The translations under genes and the position numbers were made by a program. A stretch of 64,000 nucleotides of DNA. Origin: CAZSDW01 sp964605705 (GTDB taxonomy: Bacteria > Fidelibacterota > UBA2242). Below, piece by piece: positions 17,422 through 26,836 of the stretch; position 1 is the stretch's first letter; every line of letters starts with the position of its first letter. The notes below the pieces were generated by a model, which was not told the DNA's origin, did not search any database, and saw only the letters and a program-made list of their open reading frames with translations. The stretch spans positions 13,679 to 77,678 of the forward strand of contig CAZSDW010000013.1 in NCBI GenBank assembly GCA_964605705.1, given 5' to 3'.

Positions 17422-20400
17422 ATGCAGCATCGAAAACCATTCAAATCCCGGATATTATTGGTTGTCTTATTGCTATGGCTAATGAATATCACGGGGATCC
17501 TTGCTCAAAGCAGAAGTCGAATCGCCGGAAACATTACGGATGCCAGTACGGGAAAACCGCTGCTGGGAGTCAATGTCATGGTTGAAGGTACGGAGCAGGG
17601 AGCAGCCTCGGATAGAAACGGGCAGTATATCATCATCAATGTGCCGGTCGGTACTTACAGTATCCGGGCATCCATGATCGGTTATGCTGAGCAGGTTGTG
17701 ACCAATGTTATGGTCTCTGCTGATCGGGTATCCAATGTGAATTTCAAGATGGTTCAGACCGTGATTGAGGGCAGTGTTGTCGAAGTGACTGCTGTGGTCA
17801 GTGTCCTGCACAAAGAGGTGTCCAATACCCAGATGGTGGTCAGTGATATGCAATTACAGGACGCTTCCGGAATTCGTGAAATCAATTCTTTTTTGACCAA
17901 GTTACCGGGAGTTTCCGAGGATAATGGATATCTGACTATCCGGGGTGGTTCCGCGGATCAGACCGGCATGATGCTGAACGGATTATCCTATATGAATGCT
18001 GCCGTCGGGAATGCTGAAACTGATATTCCCCTAAGTGCCATAGAGCAGGTGTCGCTGCTGTCCGGTGGTTATAATGCGGAATACGGGAATTTCCGTTCAG
18101 GACTGATTAATGTTACGACAAAATCCGGCTCAAAGTCGGGGTATCACGGAACCTTTACCTATTCCAGGGATCAAGCCCATATCCGACGCTTTGGAAAATC
18201 TTTTTATGATCCTAATGTGGAATCGCTGCGACCGTTTCTCGATCCAGATGTAGCCTTTGTCGGGACGATGGAAGCCTGGGCAGATGATCCCTATATAACG
18301 CAGCAATATCCGCGTTTCGATGGCTGGATTAAAGCCGCCGATAATTTCAATATCGGCAAGGAGCCGGAAAATTACGCAACGGCGATGGATTATTACCTGC
18401 TTGCCAACTGGATGCATATGACAGTGCCGGATTATGCTGGACTGGCAAACCTGTCCGATGATCTGAAAGAGCAAATCGGTTATTATGAAGTGGGTACGGA
18501 ACAGAAAAAGTTATTTGAGGACCATCACAATACGGAAAAGTATCCGGATTGGAATTTCGATGGTGGTTTCGGCGGACCATTACCTTTTGTCAGTCAGATG
18601 CTGGGTGATGCAACGTTTTACATTTCCCATAATGCCAAAAAGCAGCATTATGTGATGCCCGTTTCCCGCAGCAATGAAGAGAAATATATCACTCTGGCTA
18701 CGATAAAAATGCAGCCGCTGGACAATTTGACTGTGAGCTTTAACGGCTTACATAAAAAGCAGATGGGAGTCAGTCCGATCCGACCACCCTGGGGCGATTT
18801 TCCGGATGCCAGCCGGGAAGGTGGTTTCATGCCAATAAATAATATCAAGTATATTGCGAATAATCCGGAGTACTGGTACGATCAACCCTTCTTTCCGATT
18901 ATGGAACAGAGAACCCTGATGGGCGGCGTCACGATCAATCACGTTTTAAGCAAATCCACTTTCTGGGAACTCAGTCTCAGTGCATTGGATATTCAGGATT
19001 CTGCGCCGACGGGCGACACACGGGACTCGACGGTCATTACCCATTTTGGTCCCTTTCCGGTCACTGAAATGCCTTATGGTAAACTGTTATATGGCGGGAA
19101 TCGCGTAATCGGTATATTCGATGGTGATACGATTAATTATGATTACCCTTCGTATGATGCCCTGCCGGGAATTGCCCGTCGATTTCGTCGTAAAGAAGGC
19201 GATATGTACACTGATGTCAATACCAGACAATACCGGGCGAAATTTGATATTACATCCCAGATCGGTTTTCACCATTATGTAAAGGGTGGATTTGAATATA
19301 ATTATATTGATCTGAATCATGAGCTCTGGTTAAAATGGAATGAAAATTATTATAATGTCTATGAATTCAACTATCACCGGACCCCCAGCCAGACCGGTTT
19401 GTACGTCCAGGACCAGATTTCCTTTGAGGGAATCGTCGCGAATCTGGGATTGAGATTCGATTATTATTACGGTGGCGGTGGTGAATGGCCTTCCGGCGAT
19501 CCCTTTGCGATCAGCATGTTTACTCCTCAAAAAGTCGCCGAAGATTCGATTCTGTTCAATTATCTTGAAGCCGGGCGTTCCTATATCTGGGACACCTGGG
19601 AAGCCTATGATGATTCCGTGGATCCGGGTTTCCTGCAACCGATTAAGAACCATGCGACCGTCAGCCCGCGAATTGGTATCTCCTTCCCGATTACTGATCG
19701 ATCAAAATTCTATTTTAATTACGGACATTTTCGATCCAATCCGCCCTATTATTCAATGTATCTCTACCGCTATCGGTATGATAAAAACGGGCTTTATGAT
19801 ATGTCCAATCCCAACCTTGATCCGCCCCGGACAGTTTCCTATGAACTGGGAGTGCGCTATAATTTTATCAATGGGTATCTGCTTGGCTTGTCCGGGTATT
19901 CCAAAGATGTGACCGGTCAGCATGGTGAGGTGACTTATAAAAGTGCTACCGGAAGCCTTGACTACGATATGTGGACTAATAATGAGTATGAGGATATCCA
20001 GGGTGTTGAGCTGACCTTGTCAAAAACGGATAATAGCTGGATCGTTGGTTGGGTGAACTTTAATTATATGCTGAAGAAGGATGGCAAGACCGGGCGTGAA
20101 GAAATCACCGAGGTGACAGCGAGTGACGATCGGGAAGGTCTCTATGCCGGGCAGGAAACCCGTTCTCTGCCGCGTCCCAGGATAAATGGTAATGTCACTA
20201 TCCGTAGTCCGCAGACCTGGGGACCGAAAATTGCCGGAATACGTCCCCTGGCAAACTGGAATGTTACTTTTTTCGGTGAATGGGAAGCCGGACGGTATTT
20301 CACCTGGAATCCGTTGAACGAGCTCCATGTGAGTGATAACATGCGCTGGCCTCAGTATTATATGGTCGATCTGAAGATAACCAAAAAGTTCAAGTTTTTG

Positions 20401-20733
20401 GGTGTTGAACCGACTTTCTTCATCGATATTGATAATGTTTTTAATTTTAAAGTCAGTCTGTTGTATCGGGACTATGCATTTCAGCGGGAAAGCGGCAATC
20501 TGGAAGATTGGCGGGATTATTTTAATTATATGGGCAGCCTGCGCTTGCCGATGTACGATTCCGATGAATACGCTACGTTGCGGGAGCAGTACCCCGGCTA
20601 CTTTATTCCGGGGGATGATAATGTTGGCGATCTTAGATCAGCTGAGCAACCCTATATCAATGATCCGAATAATGCCTTCTGGCTTTTTGAACAGCCCAGG
20701 GATATCTGGTTCGGTATCAGGTTTAATTTTTAA
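17422..20733 (+). CDS. TonB-dependent outer-membrane receptor with carboxypeptidase-regulatory-like N-domain
   Basis: This 1103-residue protein has a signal peptide (to about 28) and a carboxypeptidase regulatory-like beta-sandwich (about 32-115; ITDASTGKPLLGVNVMVEGT, DRNGQYIIINVPVGTY). The plug domain follows (about 130-235; LPGVSEDNGYLTIRGGSAD, INVTTKSG). A long beta-barrel ends in an aromatic C-terminal residue (WFGIRFNF). It would import pectin oligosaccharides across the outer membrane with TonB energy. GAGGAG at 17411-17416 sets the start. A 723-residue secreted protein and a PorV/PorQ-family protein follow in the same orientation with short gaps, and no SusD is seen. The trio may stand in for a SusCD pair; substrate is inferred from neighbours. 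Confidence 0.9.
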   Translation: MQHRKPFKSRILLVVLLLWLMNITGILAQSRSRIAGNITDASTGKPLLGVNVMVEGTEQGAASDRNGQYIIINVPVGTYSIRASMIGYAEQVVTNVMVSADRVSNVNFKMVQTVIEGSVVEVTAVVSVLHKEVSNTQMVVSDMQLQDASGIREINSFLTKLPGVSEDNGYLTIRGGSADQTGMMLNGLSYMNAAVGNAETDIPLSAIEQVSLLSGGYNAEYGNFRSGLINVTTKSGSKSGYHGTFTYSRDQAHIRRFGKSFYDPNVESLRPFLDPDVAFVGTMEAWADDPYITQQYPRFDGWIKAADNFNIGKEPENYATAMDYYLLANWMHMTVPDYAGLANLSDDLKEQIGYYEVGTEQKKLFEDHHNTEKYPDWNFDGGFGGPLPFVSQMLGDATFYISHNAKKQHYVMPVSRSNEEKYITLATIKMQPLDNLTVSFNGLHKKQMGVSPIRPPWGDFPDASREGGFMPINNIKYIANNPEYWYDQPFFPIMEQRTLMGGVTINHVLSKSTFWELSLSALDIQDSAPTGDTRDSTVITHFGPFPVTEMPYGKLLYGGNRVIGIFDGDTINYDYPSYDALPGIARRFRRKEGDMYTDVNTRQYRAKFDITSQIGFHHYVKGGFEYNYIDLNHELWLKWNENYYNVYEFNYHRTPSQTGLYVQDQISFEGIVANLGLRFDYYYGGGGEWPSGDPFAISMFTPQKVAEDSILFNYLEAGRSYIWDTWEAYDDSVDPGFLQPIKNHATVSPRIGISFPITDRSKFYFNYGHFRSNPPYYSMYLYRYRYDKNGLYDMSNPNLDPPRTVSYELGVRYNFINGYLLGLSGYSKDVTGQHGEVTYKSATGSLDYDMWTNNEYEDIQGVELTLSKTDNSWIVGWVNFNYMLKKDGKTGREEITEVTASDDREGLYAGQETRSLPRPRINGNVTIRSPQTWGPKIAGIRPLANWNVTFFGEWEAGRYFTWNPLNELHVSDNMRWPQYYMVDLKITKKFKFLGVEPTFFIDIDNVFNFKVSLLYRDYAFQRESGNLEDWRDYFNYMGSLRLPMYDSDEYATLREQYPGYFIPGDDNVGDLRSAEQPYINDPNNAFWLFEQPRDIWFGIRFNF

Positions 20734-20775
20734 TATCGAACGATCACCTGACGATGAAAATATATGGAGTATTCA

Positions 20776-22947
20776 ATGAAACATAGAAAAAACCATTGGC
20801 ACCTTCCGCGATCATCACGACTCACTCTCCTGACGATTGTTTTTATCGTTCAGCTGTTGTTGGTGATGGGTGCAGCTCAGACCCAACCGGAGCTGGAAAC
20901 AGCGGTGATTAAGATGGGGCATGTCTGGTGCGGAGTGACTGCGAATGGTGATAAGGGTAATTTTGACTATCGTGCCGGATTCTTTCCCAATGATTATGAT
21001 ATTCTGGGTATTCGAGGTCAATATCGGGATGCCTGGGCGGGTGCTGGTTTTCGCCTGGTTACGACGAACTGGATTGATCCGATTGACACCCTGCATAGTG
21101 TCGCGATCTACGGACCTGTCAATGAATTTATGCCTCAGGGCAAGGTCGTGGAGAACCTGACTAATTATACCCGTTTTGGTTATCCCGAACAGGTGATCGA
21201 TTTTACTCCGGTGGAGCTGGAAGATTTTGGAGCGGTTGAACCAACCCAGTTCGCTGACTATACATATGACCAGAAAGTCGAGGTGACAACTGAGAATATT
21301 TTAGGTGTTCAATTGCATCGGAAAATATTAGCCTGGAGTCAGAATTTTAATGACGATTACATTATTGTCGATGTGGAATTCACGAATGTCAGCGGCGATA
21401 CCTTAAAAGATTTCTACATCAATATGGAATCCAATGGACAGAATACTTTCCGCTCGAATGGATCCAATCCAAATCCCGGAGCGGGTGAGCGCTTCGATCC
21501 GGCAACGACCTGGCAGCATTATTATGGGGGCAGAGTCGGAGATACATTGCGTGTGTTTTATGAATATGGCGCCGATGATCCGAATGTTCCCGGGGACAAT
21601 ATGGGAGCACCGGTAACCTCTCAGGGCGGTCGTCTGATTAATGCCAAATTTATCTGGTACTCTATTCTGCATGCTTCCGGGGAACCTTATACCAATTCAG
21701 CCGATGATGTTGATGATTTTTTACAACCAAAAATTACCTATATCGGAAAGGACAACCTGATTCCTTACAATAGTGAAGGTGACGAATTCGGCAGTTCGAA
21801 TTTCTGGGCAATCCGGGGCGCTTATTCCGAATATTTTCCCATGAGCGGCGACACGATTCCCGGGACTTTGCATGGTGGGAATAGCGATGAACAGGGCAGC
21901 TCCGATTATGCCGATCATCCCGCCGGCACTCATGAGAATAATAACTCCAAAATGTGGAGTAGTTTCGGACCCTATACTTTTCTGAACGGACAGAAAATTC
22001 ATATTGTTTATGCAAGCGGTTACTCCGGGCTTGATATAGAAGTAGCCCAATCGATTGGTAAAGAGTGGCTGGCTGGAACATTAGCGGACCCACCGATGAT
22101 CCCGGATGCCGAAACCGGTTATTTTCCAACGAATTTTGCCTTCCCCAGCGGCGCTACAGAGCTGGATAAACGCAAAGACCGCTGGATCAGTACGGGGATC
22201 GATTCGGTGATGCAGAGTGCTTATCGGGCGAAATGGAATTATGATAATGGTTATAAAATCCCGCAGGCACCGCCGCCACCAAGCAGCTTCGAAGTGACTG
22301 GTCTGGGAACCGGCGTCGAAATCCGCTGGTCAGACATCGAAGCCGAAAATATGCCGAATTTTGATGGCTATCGGATTATGAGCCGAATCTCAAACCTGGA
22401 TACCGTTTTTTACGAGGTGGCTTATTCATCCGGTCCCGAAGATAAAGCCATTGATCACCTGTTTGTCGATACCGACGTCTTGATCGGTGCCCAATACTAT
22501 TATTATATCCAGGCAAAAGCCAAAATCGGGGAAAATGACCTGACTGCCGATCCATCGACCCGCGGCAAAACCATTTACAGTCAACGGGTGCTGATCCCGA
22601 ATATATCCTGGATCAATCCACCTCATTTTTCGCAGGATGAATTATCGAAAATTGCGATCGTTCCGAATCCTTACAATATCAATGATCCATTGCTTGATGT
22701 TCAGGGGTGGACCGACGGTAGAGGGATTCAATTTTTCAATCTTCCTGCCCGGGTGGATATCAAGATATATACCGAAAATGGCGACCTGATTCAGACTATT
22801 AATCATGATAGTCCGGTAAGCTCCGGATATGAGTTTTGGGATATGATTACCCGCAATCAGCAGGTGATTAGCAGTGGTGTTTACATTGCTGTTTTCCAGA
22901 AGCCGAGCGGGGAAAGTACTTATCAAAAATTTCTGGTAGTTCGCTAA
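20776..22947 (+). CDS. Secreted surface protein of unknown function, TonB-receptor partner
   Basis: I do not recognise a family over most of this 723-residue protein. It has a hydrophobic signal region (LTLLTIVFIVQLLLVMGAAQ). A large N-terminal beta-rich, aromatic-rich region contains the stretches IKMGHVWCGVTANGDKGNF and VDVEFTNVSGDTLKDFYIN. A fibronectin-III-like segment lies at about 500-600 (PPPPSSFEVTGLGTGVEIRW). The C-terminal FlgD-like/sorting fold has the divergent motif VPNPYN and ends ...YQKFLVVR. GGAG at 20766-20769 favours ATG 20776 over 20764. It is sandwiched between the TonB receptor and the PorV-like gene, so a substrate-capturing surface lipoprotein-like role (SusD analogue) is possible but unproven. 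Confidence 0.6.
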   Translation: MKHRKNHWHLPRSSRLTLLTIVFIVQLLLVMGAAQTQPELETAVIKMGHVWCGVTANGDKGNFDYRAGFFPNDYDILGIRGQYRDAWAGAGFRLVTTNWIDPIDTLHSVAIYGPVNEFMPQGKVVENLTNYTRFGYPEQVIDFTPVELEDFGAVEPTQFADYTYDQKVEVTTENILGVQLHRKILAWSQNFNDDYIIVDVEFTNVSGDTLKDFYINMESNGQNTFRSNGSNPNPGAGERFDPATTWQHYYGGRVGDTLRVFYEYGADDPNVPGDNMGAPVTSQGGRLINAKFIWYSILHASGEPYTNSADDVDDFLQPKITYIGKDNLIPYNSEGDEFGSSNFWAIRGAYSEYFPMSGDTIPGTLHGGNSDEQGSSDYADHPAGTHENNNSKMWSSFGPYTFLNGQKIHIVYASGYSGLDIEVAQSIGKEWLAGTLADPPMIPDAETGYFPTNFAFPSGATELDKRKDRWISTGIDSVMQSAYRAKWNYDNGYKIPQAPPPPSSFEVTGLGTGVEIRWSDIEAENMPNFDGYRIMSRISNLDTVFYEVAYSSGPEDKAIDHLFVDTDVLIGAQYYYYIQAKAKIGENDLTADPSTRGKTIYSQRVLIPNISWINPPHFSQDELSKIAIVPNPYNINDPLLDVQGWTDGRGIQFFNLPARVDIKIYTENGDLIQTINHDSPVSSGYEFWDMITRNQQVISSGVYIAVFQKPSGESTYQKFLVVR

Positions 22948-22967
22948 TTCCAAAAAGGAGATTCTTG

Positions 22968-23984
22968 ATGAATCGAATAAAATATTTTCTGCCGGTTTTA
23001 AGTATTACCATTCTGATTAGTTCAGCTGCTTTTGCTCAGGTTGGGCTGAAGAAAGTGGGTCAAAGTACGATGAATTTTCAACTGGTTAGTGTCTCAGCCA
23101 GAGCCAGTGCCATGGGGGAAGCATTTAATGTCATCGGACATGGCGCTGAGAGTGTTTTTTTTAATCCCGCCGGTGTGGCTGAATCGGACAATCGATTTGA
23201 CCTGAAATTATACAGCACGCAATGGATTGCCGATATCGATTATATGGCAGCTGCGATTGCCTGGAATCTGGGAAGTGCCGGCGCCCTGGGACTGAGTGTA
23301 TTGTCGGTTGATTACGGAACCATTCGCGGAACGAGCCTGCTGGCAGCCTCAGAGACCACCTTGTATCCATTGGGCTATAAAGAGACCGGGAATATCAGTA
23401 ATGTGGGTGCATATTCCGTGGGACTCAGTTATGGCAGAGCCATCAGTACCCAGTTTCTGATTGGCGGTAATATGCGTGTGGCGGGACAAAATCTCGGTCA
23501 AAATCAGTTTGGCAATGATACGAGGAACAATAATGCTTCAAAACTGGTCTTTGATATGGGCGTAAAATATTTTACTAATGTCAAGGATTTTCGCTTCGGG
23601 ATGGCAATTCGCAATTTTTCATCAAACCTGAAACGGGAAGAAATTTCCGAACAGTTGCCGCTGCTTTTCACAATGGGGATGGCAATCGATCTGCTCGATT
23701 TTGTTGCTCCTCACCGGACAAATGATAATGCAATGACCCTGGCAATGGATTTTTTGCATCCCAATAATTATTCCGAGCGGGTGAATTTTGGTCTGGAATA
23801 TTTACTGCTGGGGAAGCTGGCGCTGCGGGGCGGCTATCAGACAAATCAGGATATTGCGTCCTGGTCTGTTGGATTTGGAATCAATCAAAAACTTGGCAAT
23901 AATGTCATCGTATTCGATTACTCCTATTCCAATTTTGATATTTTTGACGGTGTCAACCGGCTGTCGGTTGGATTTGCATTTTAG
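22968..23984 (+). CDS. PorV/PorQ-family outer-membrane protein
   Basis: This protein of about 338 residues has a signal peptide (ITILISSAAFAQ) and the PorV/PorQ opening motif FQLVSVSARASAMGEAF, followed by AESVFFNPAGVA. Amphipathic beta-strands run to a final aromatic residue (LSVGFAF), consistent with an outer-membrane barrel. PorV of the type IX system shuttles substrates with C-terminal domains to the surface attachment machinery. Other members of the family are linked to outer-membrane transport. Many nearby proteins carry such tails. AAGGAG at 22955-22960 sets ATG 22968. The operon context ties it to the TonB receptor, so it could be a dedicated assembly or export factor for the 723-residue neighbour. 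Confidence 0.78.
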   Translation: MNRIKYFLPVLSITILISSAAFAQVGLKKVGQSTMNFQLVSVSARASAMGEAFNVIGHGAESVFFNPAGVAESDNRFDLKLYSTQWIADIDYMAAAIAWNLGSAGALGLSVLSVDYGTIRGTSLLAASETTLYPLGYKETGNISNVGAYSVGLSYGRAISTQFLIGGNMRVAGQNLGQNQFGNDTRNNNASKLVFDMGVKYFTNVKDFRFGMAIRNFSSNLKREEISEQLPLLFTMGMAIDLLDFVAPHRTNDNAMTLAMDFLHPNNYSERVNFGLEYLLLGKLALRGGYQTNQDIASWSVGFGINQKLGNNVIVFDYSYSNFDIFDGVNRLSVGFAF

Positions 23985-24023
23985 AGATTTTGATAAGCCA
24001 AAGAAAAAGGTGTCTTAGAGTCA

Positions 24024-25274
24024 ATGAAAGTCATGCGATTTAATCCACACAAATTTACTGCTCGGAAAACGGGTCGAGCGGGGTTCATGATGGTTCTGAT
24101 GATTACCCTTTTGGGGCGGTTATCGGCTGAATTTCCGGCAAACTATCTTGAATGGGCAATCAAAGCGGCTGATTCATTTATCAGTCGCAATCCCGATTTT
24201 CGGATTACTTATGAAAAAGATCGCGACCGGCAAAAATGGCACTATGAACAGGGCTTGATGGCGAATGCCCTGTACCAGCTGTATCTCCAAACCGGAGATC
24301 AAAAATATTATGATTTCATCGTCAATAATATCGATCAGTTTGTGGATGATGAGGGCAATATCAGATCCTATAAACAAAAATCCTACAAATTGGATGACAT
24401 TGGACCGGGTCTGACATTATTGAGATTATATCAAGAAACTGAGAATCCGAAATACAAAAAGGCAGCGGATCAGTTAAGGCAGCAGCTGGAAAAACAGCCC
24501 CGGACAAGTGACGGCGGTTTCTGGCATAAACAGATTTATCCCTACCAGATGTGGCTGGATGGTCTGTACATGGCGGCACCATTTTATACGGAATATGCGT
24601 TGATGTTCAACCAACCGGAGGATTTGGATGATGTGCTGAAGCAGTTTCGCCTGATCCAGAAACACAATTATGATGCAGGGACTGGATTATATTATCACGG
24701 CTGGGATGAAAAAAAAGTGCAAATCTGGGCGAATCCAGAAACCGGTCTGTCACCAAATTACTGGGGCAGAAGCCTGGGCTGGTACGAAATGGCGTTGGTG
24801 GATGTGCTTGAACTTTTACCGAAAGGTCATCCCGGTCGAGCTGAGTTAGGTCATCAGCTGCAAGAATTATCTATCGTGCTGCTGAAATACCGTGATTCGC
24901 AAACAAAAGTCTGGTACCAGGTTCTGGACCAGGGCGACAGGGCAGGCAATTACCTGGAAGCTTCTGCGTCAATCATGTCCGTTTATGCTTTCGCGAAAGG
25001 TACTAACCTGGGATTTCTCGATTCCGACTTTTATCAACAGGCAAAACAATCATTTAACGGCGTTTTACGAGAGTTTGTAAAGATAAATGATGACGGACTG
25101 CTGGATATTCAGCATGTCTGTTCGGTTGCGGGTTTGGGCGGGAAAACCAACCGTGACGGCAGTTTCGAATATTACATCAGCGAACCGCAGCGGACCAATG
25201 ACTATAAAGCCGTCGGACCGTTTATTCTGGCGGCGGTTGAATTGGAGAAAGGGTGTCAGCAACCATCTGAATAA
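24024..25274 (+). CDS. GH105/GH88-type unsaturated rhamnogalacturonyl/galacturonyl hydrolase
   Basis: This 416-residue (alpha/alpha)6-barrel enzyme has a hydrophobic N-terminal export segment (FMMVLMITLLGRLSA). Family blocks visible are KWHYEQGLMANALYQLY, GGFWHKQIYPYQMWLDGLYM with catalytic Asp179, and NYWGRSLGWYEMALVD. The C-terminal motif is GDRAGNYLEASASIMSVYAFAKG. It hydrates the double bond left by lyases at the non-reducing end of rhamnogalacturonan or galacturonan oligomers. This releases the unsaturated uronate as 5-keto-4-deoxyuronate, which feeds KduD. There is no sorting tail, so the periplasm is its likely site. The next gene begins three bases after its stop. Confidence 0.9.
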   Translation: MKVMRFNPHKFTARKTGRAGFMMVLMITLLGRLSAEFPANYLEWAIKAADSFISRNPDFRITYEKDRDRQKWHYEQGLMANALYQLYLQTGDQKYYDFIVNNIDQFVDDEGNIRSYKQKSYKLDDIGPGLTLLRLYQETENPKYKKAADQLRQQLEKQPRTSDGGFWHKQIYPYQMWLDGLYMAAPFYTEYALMFNQPEDLDDVLKQFRLIQKHNYDAGTGLYYHGWDEKKVQIWANPETGLSPNYWGRSLGWYEMALVDVLELLPKGHPGRAELGHQLQELSIVLLKYRDSQTKVWYQVLDQGDRAGNYLEASASIMSVYAFAKGTNLGFLDSDFYQQAKQSFNGVLREFVKINDDGLLDIQHVCSVAGLGGKTNRDGSFEYYISEPQRTNDYKAVGPFILAAVELEKGCQQPSE

Positions 25275-25277
25275 AAT

Positions 25278-26795
25278 ATGACGAACTATCGAAAATATTA
25301 TATCGTTCCATTTTGTCTGTTGATTATGGCTGTGATTGTCAGCGTCATTGCCGCGGCGCCGCGCGTAACAATTCATCTGATTGGTGATTCGACGATGGCG
25401 GATAAACCGCTGGACGATAACCCGGAACGGGGCTGGGGACAGCTGTTTCCGTTGTTCTTTGACCAGGATATCGAGATTGTCAATTATGCTCGTAACGGAC
25501 GCAGCACCAAGAGTTTTATTGCTCAGGGGCTTTGGGAAGAAGTGTACAATAACCTGCAACCCGGCGATTATCTGTTCATTCAATTCGGGCATAATGACGC
25601 CAAGAAATCCGATACGACCCGCTATGCCGAAGCGCACACAAGCTATCGGAGCAATCTCATTAAATATATTACGGAAGCTCGTCAAAAAGGCGCGACACCA
25701 GTTCTGATTACTCCGGTCAATCGCCGAAAATTTTCCGACACCGGCGAGTTTATCGATCAGCATGGCGACTATCCGGGAGTTGTGCGGGAACTGGCGGAAA
25801 CGTTCGAAGTACCACTGATTGACCTGCATGCCAGCAGCATGAACTATTTTGCAGAGCTGGGTCCGGAAAAATCCGAAGCACTGTTTCTGCGCGCACCGGC
25901 AGGTATCTATAAAGCATTTCCCGACGGCAAATCCGATAATACCCATTTCAACCGTGACGGCGCTATTCAGATTGCGAAGCTGGTCATTGATGAAATGCGC
26001 CAGATCAATTCACCGTTGCTGAAGTACCTGAAAGAGGAACCCGAATTATCCAACGAAGCCATCGGCAAAGTCGTTGGTCTCGATTATTTTTACAATCACG
26101 AATTTCGGAAAACTAAAGCCGGTAAGGCGGAGCAATTTCACTATATCTGGGAAGACCGCAGCAATTCCGGATTTTATGAACTGGGCAATCTGTTTGAAAA
26201 TCACGGCGCATTTATTTCCGAAGTCAAAGAAGCGCCAACGGCGGCAGTTCTGGAAAAATTGAGTGTCTATATTATTGTCGATCCCGATACACCGAAAGAG
26301 ACTGCCGAGCCGGAGTATATTTTCCCGGAAGCGATTACTGCCATTGCAAATTGGGTTCATTCAGGAGGTGTACTGGTGCTGATGGCAAATGATGCCGGTA
26401 ATGCGGAATTTGAACATTTCAATCAACTGGCGGAAACGTTTGGTGTTCATTTTAATGAAGTCAGCCTAAACCGGGTGGAGAAAAAAAATTACGATATGGG
26501 AAAGTTTATCAATTTGCCGAATCATCCGTTGTTTAAAGATATTAAAAAGATTTATATGAAGGAAATCGCGACACTCTCTTTGAAAAAGCCGGCAGAGCCG
26601 ATTTTAATGACCGCGAATGGCGAGGTGGTGATTGCAAGTTCAGCTTATGGCAGGGGCTGGGTCTGTGCCGTCGGTGATCCCTGGCTGTATAATGAATATA
26701 TTGACAACAGACGATTGCCCGGGGATTTTGAGAATTTCGGTGCTGCCCAAAATTTCACTAAATGGCTTTTAGATAATGCCACACAGGTTCGATAA
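25278..26795 (+). CDS. CE12-type rhamnogalacturonan acetylesterase fused to a C-terminal glutamine-amidotransferase-like domain
   Basis: This 505-residue protein has an N-terminal signal/TM segment and an SGNH hydrolase domain to about 255. The hydrolase has Ser38 in IGDSTMAD, the GRSTKSF block, FGHNDAKK, and Asp220 plus His223 in SDNTHF: a complete catalytic triad. This is the rhamnogalacturonan acetylesterase pattern, removing acetyl groups so that GH105 and lyases can act. From about 260 to the end is an extra region with YIIVDPDTPKE, WVHSGGVLVLMANDAGN and GRGWVCAVGDPWLYNEY. It resembles the ThuA/DUF4350-like amidotransferase fold seen beside GH88/GH105 enzymes and is probably non-catalytic. 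It is tightly linked to the upstream GH105. Confidence 0.85.
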   Translation: MTNYRKYYIVPFCLLIMAVIVSVIAAAPRVTIHLIGDSTMADKPLDDNPERGWGQLFPLFFDQDIEIVNYARNGRSTKSFIAQGLWEEVYNNLQPGDYLFIQFGHNDAKKSDTTRYAEAHTSYRSNLIKYITEARQKGATPVLITPVNRRKFSDTGEFIDQHGDYPGVVRELAETFEVPLIDLHASSMNYFAELGPEKSEALFLRAPAGIYKAFPDGKSDNTHFNRDGAIQIAKLVIDEMRQINSPLLKYLKEEPELSNEAIGKVVGLDYFYNHEFRKTKAGKAEQFHYIWEDRSNSGFYELGNLFENHGAFISEVKEAPTAAVLEKLSVYIIVDPDTPKETAEPEYIFPEAITAIANWVHSGGVLVLMANDAGNAEFEHFNQLAETFGVHFNEVSLNRVEKKNYDMGKFINLPNHPLFKDIKKIYMKEIATLSLKKPAEPILMTANGEVVIASSAYGRGWVCAVGDPWLYNEYIDNRRLPGDFENFGAAQNFTKWLLDNATQVR

Positions 26796-26836
26796 AACAG
26801 GGAATCAAACTATATAATCGTAATAAATTGAATTAT

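Noticed and set aside
17422..22947. SusCD pair
   Set aside because: The receptor is TonB-dependent with a SusC-like N-domain, but the following protein lacks SusD features (lipobox, TPR-rich helical fold). I therefore did not name it susD.
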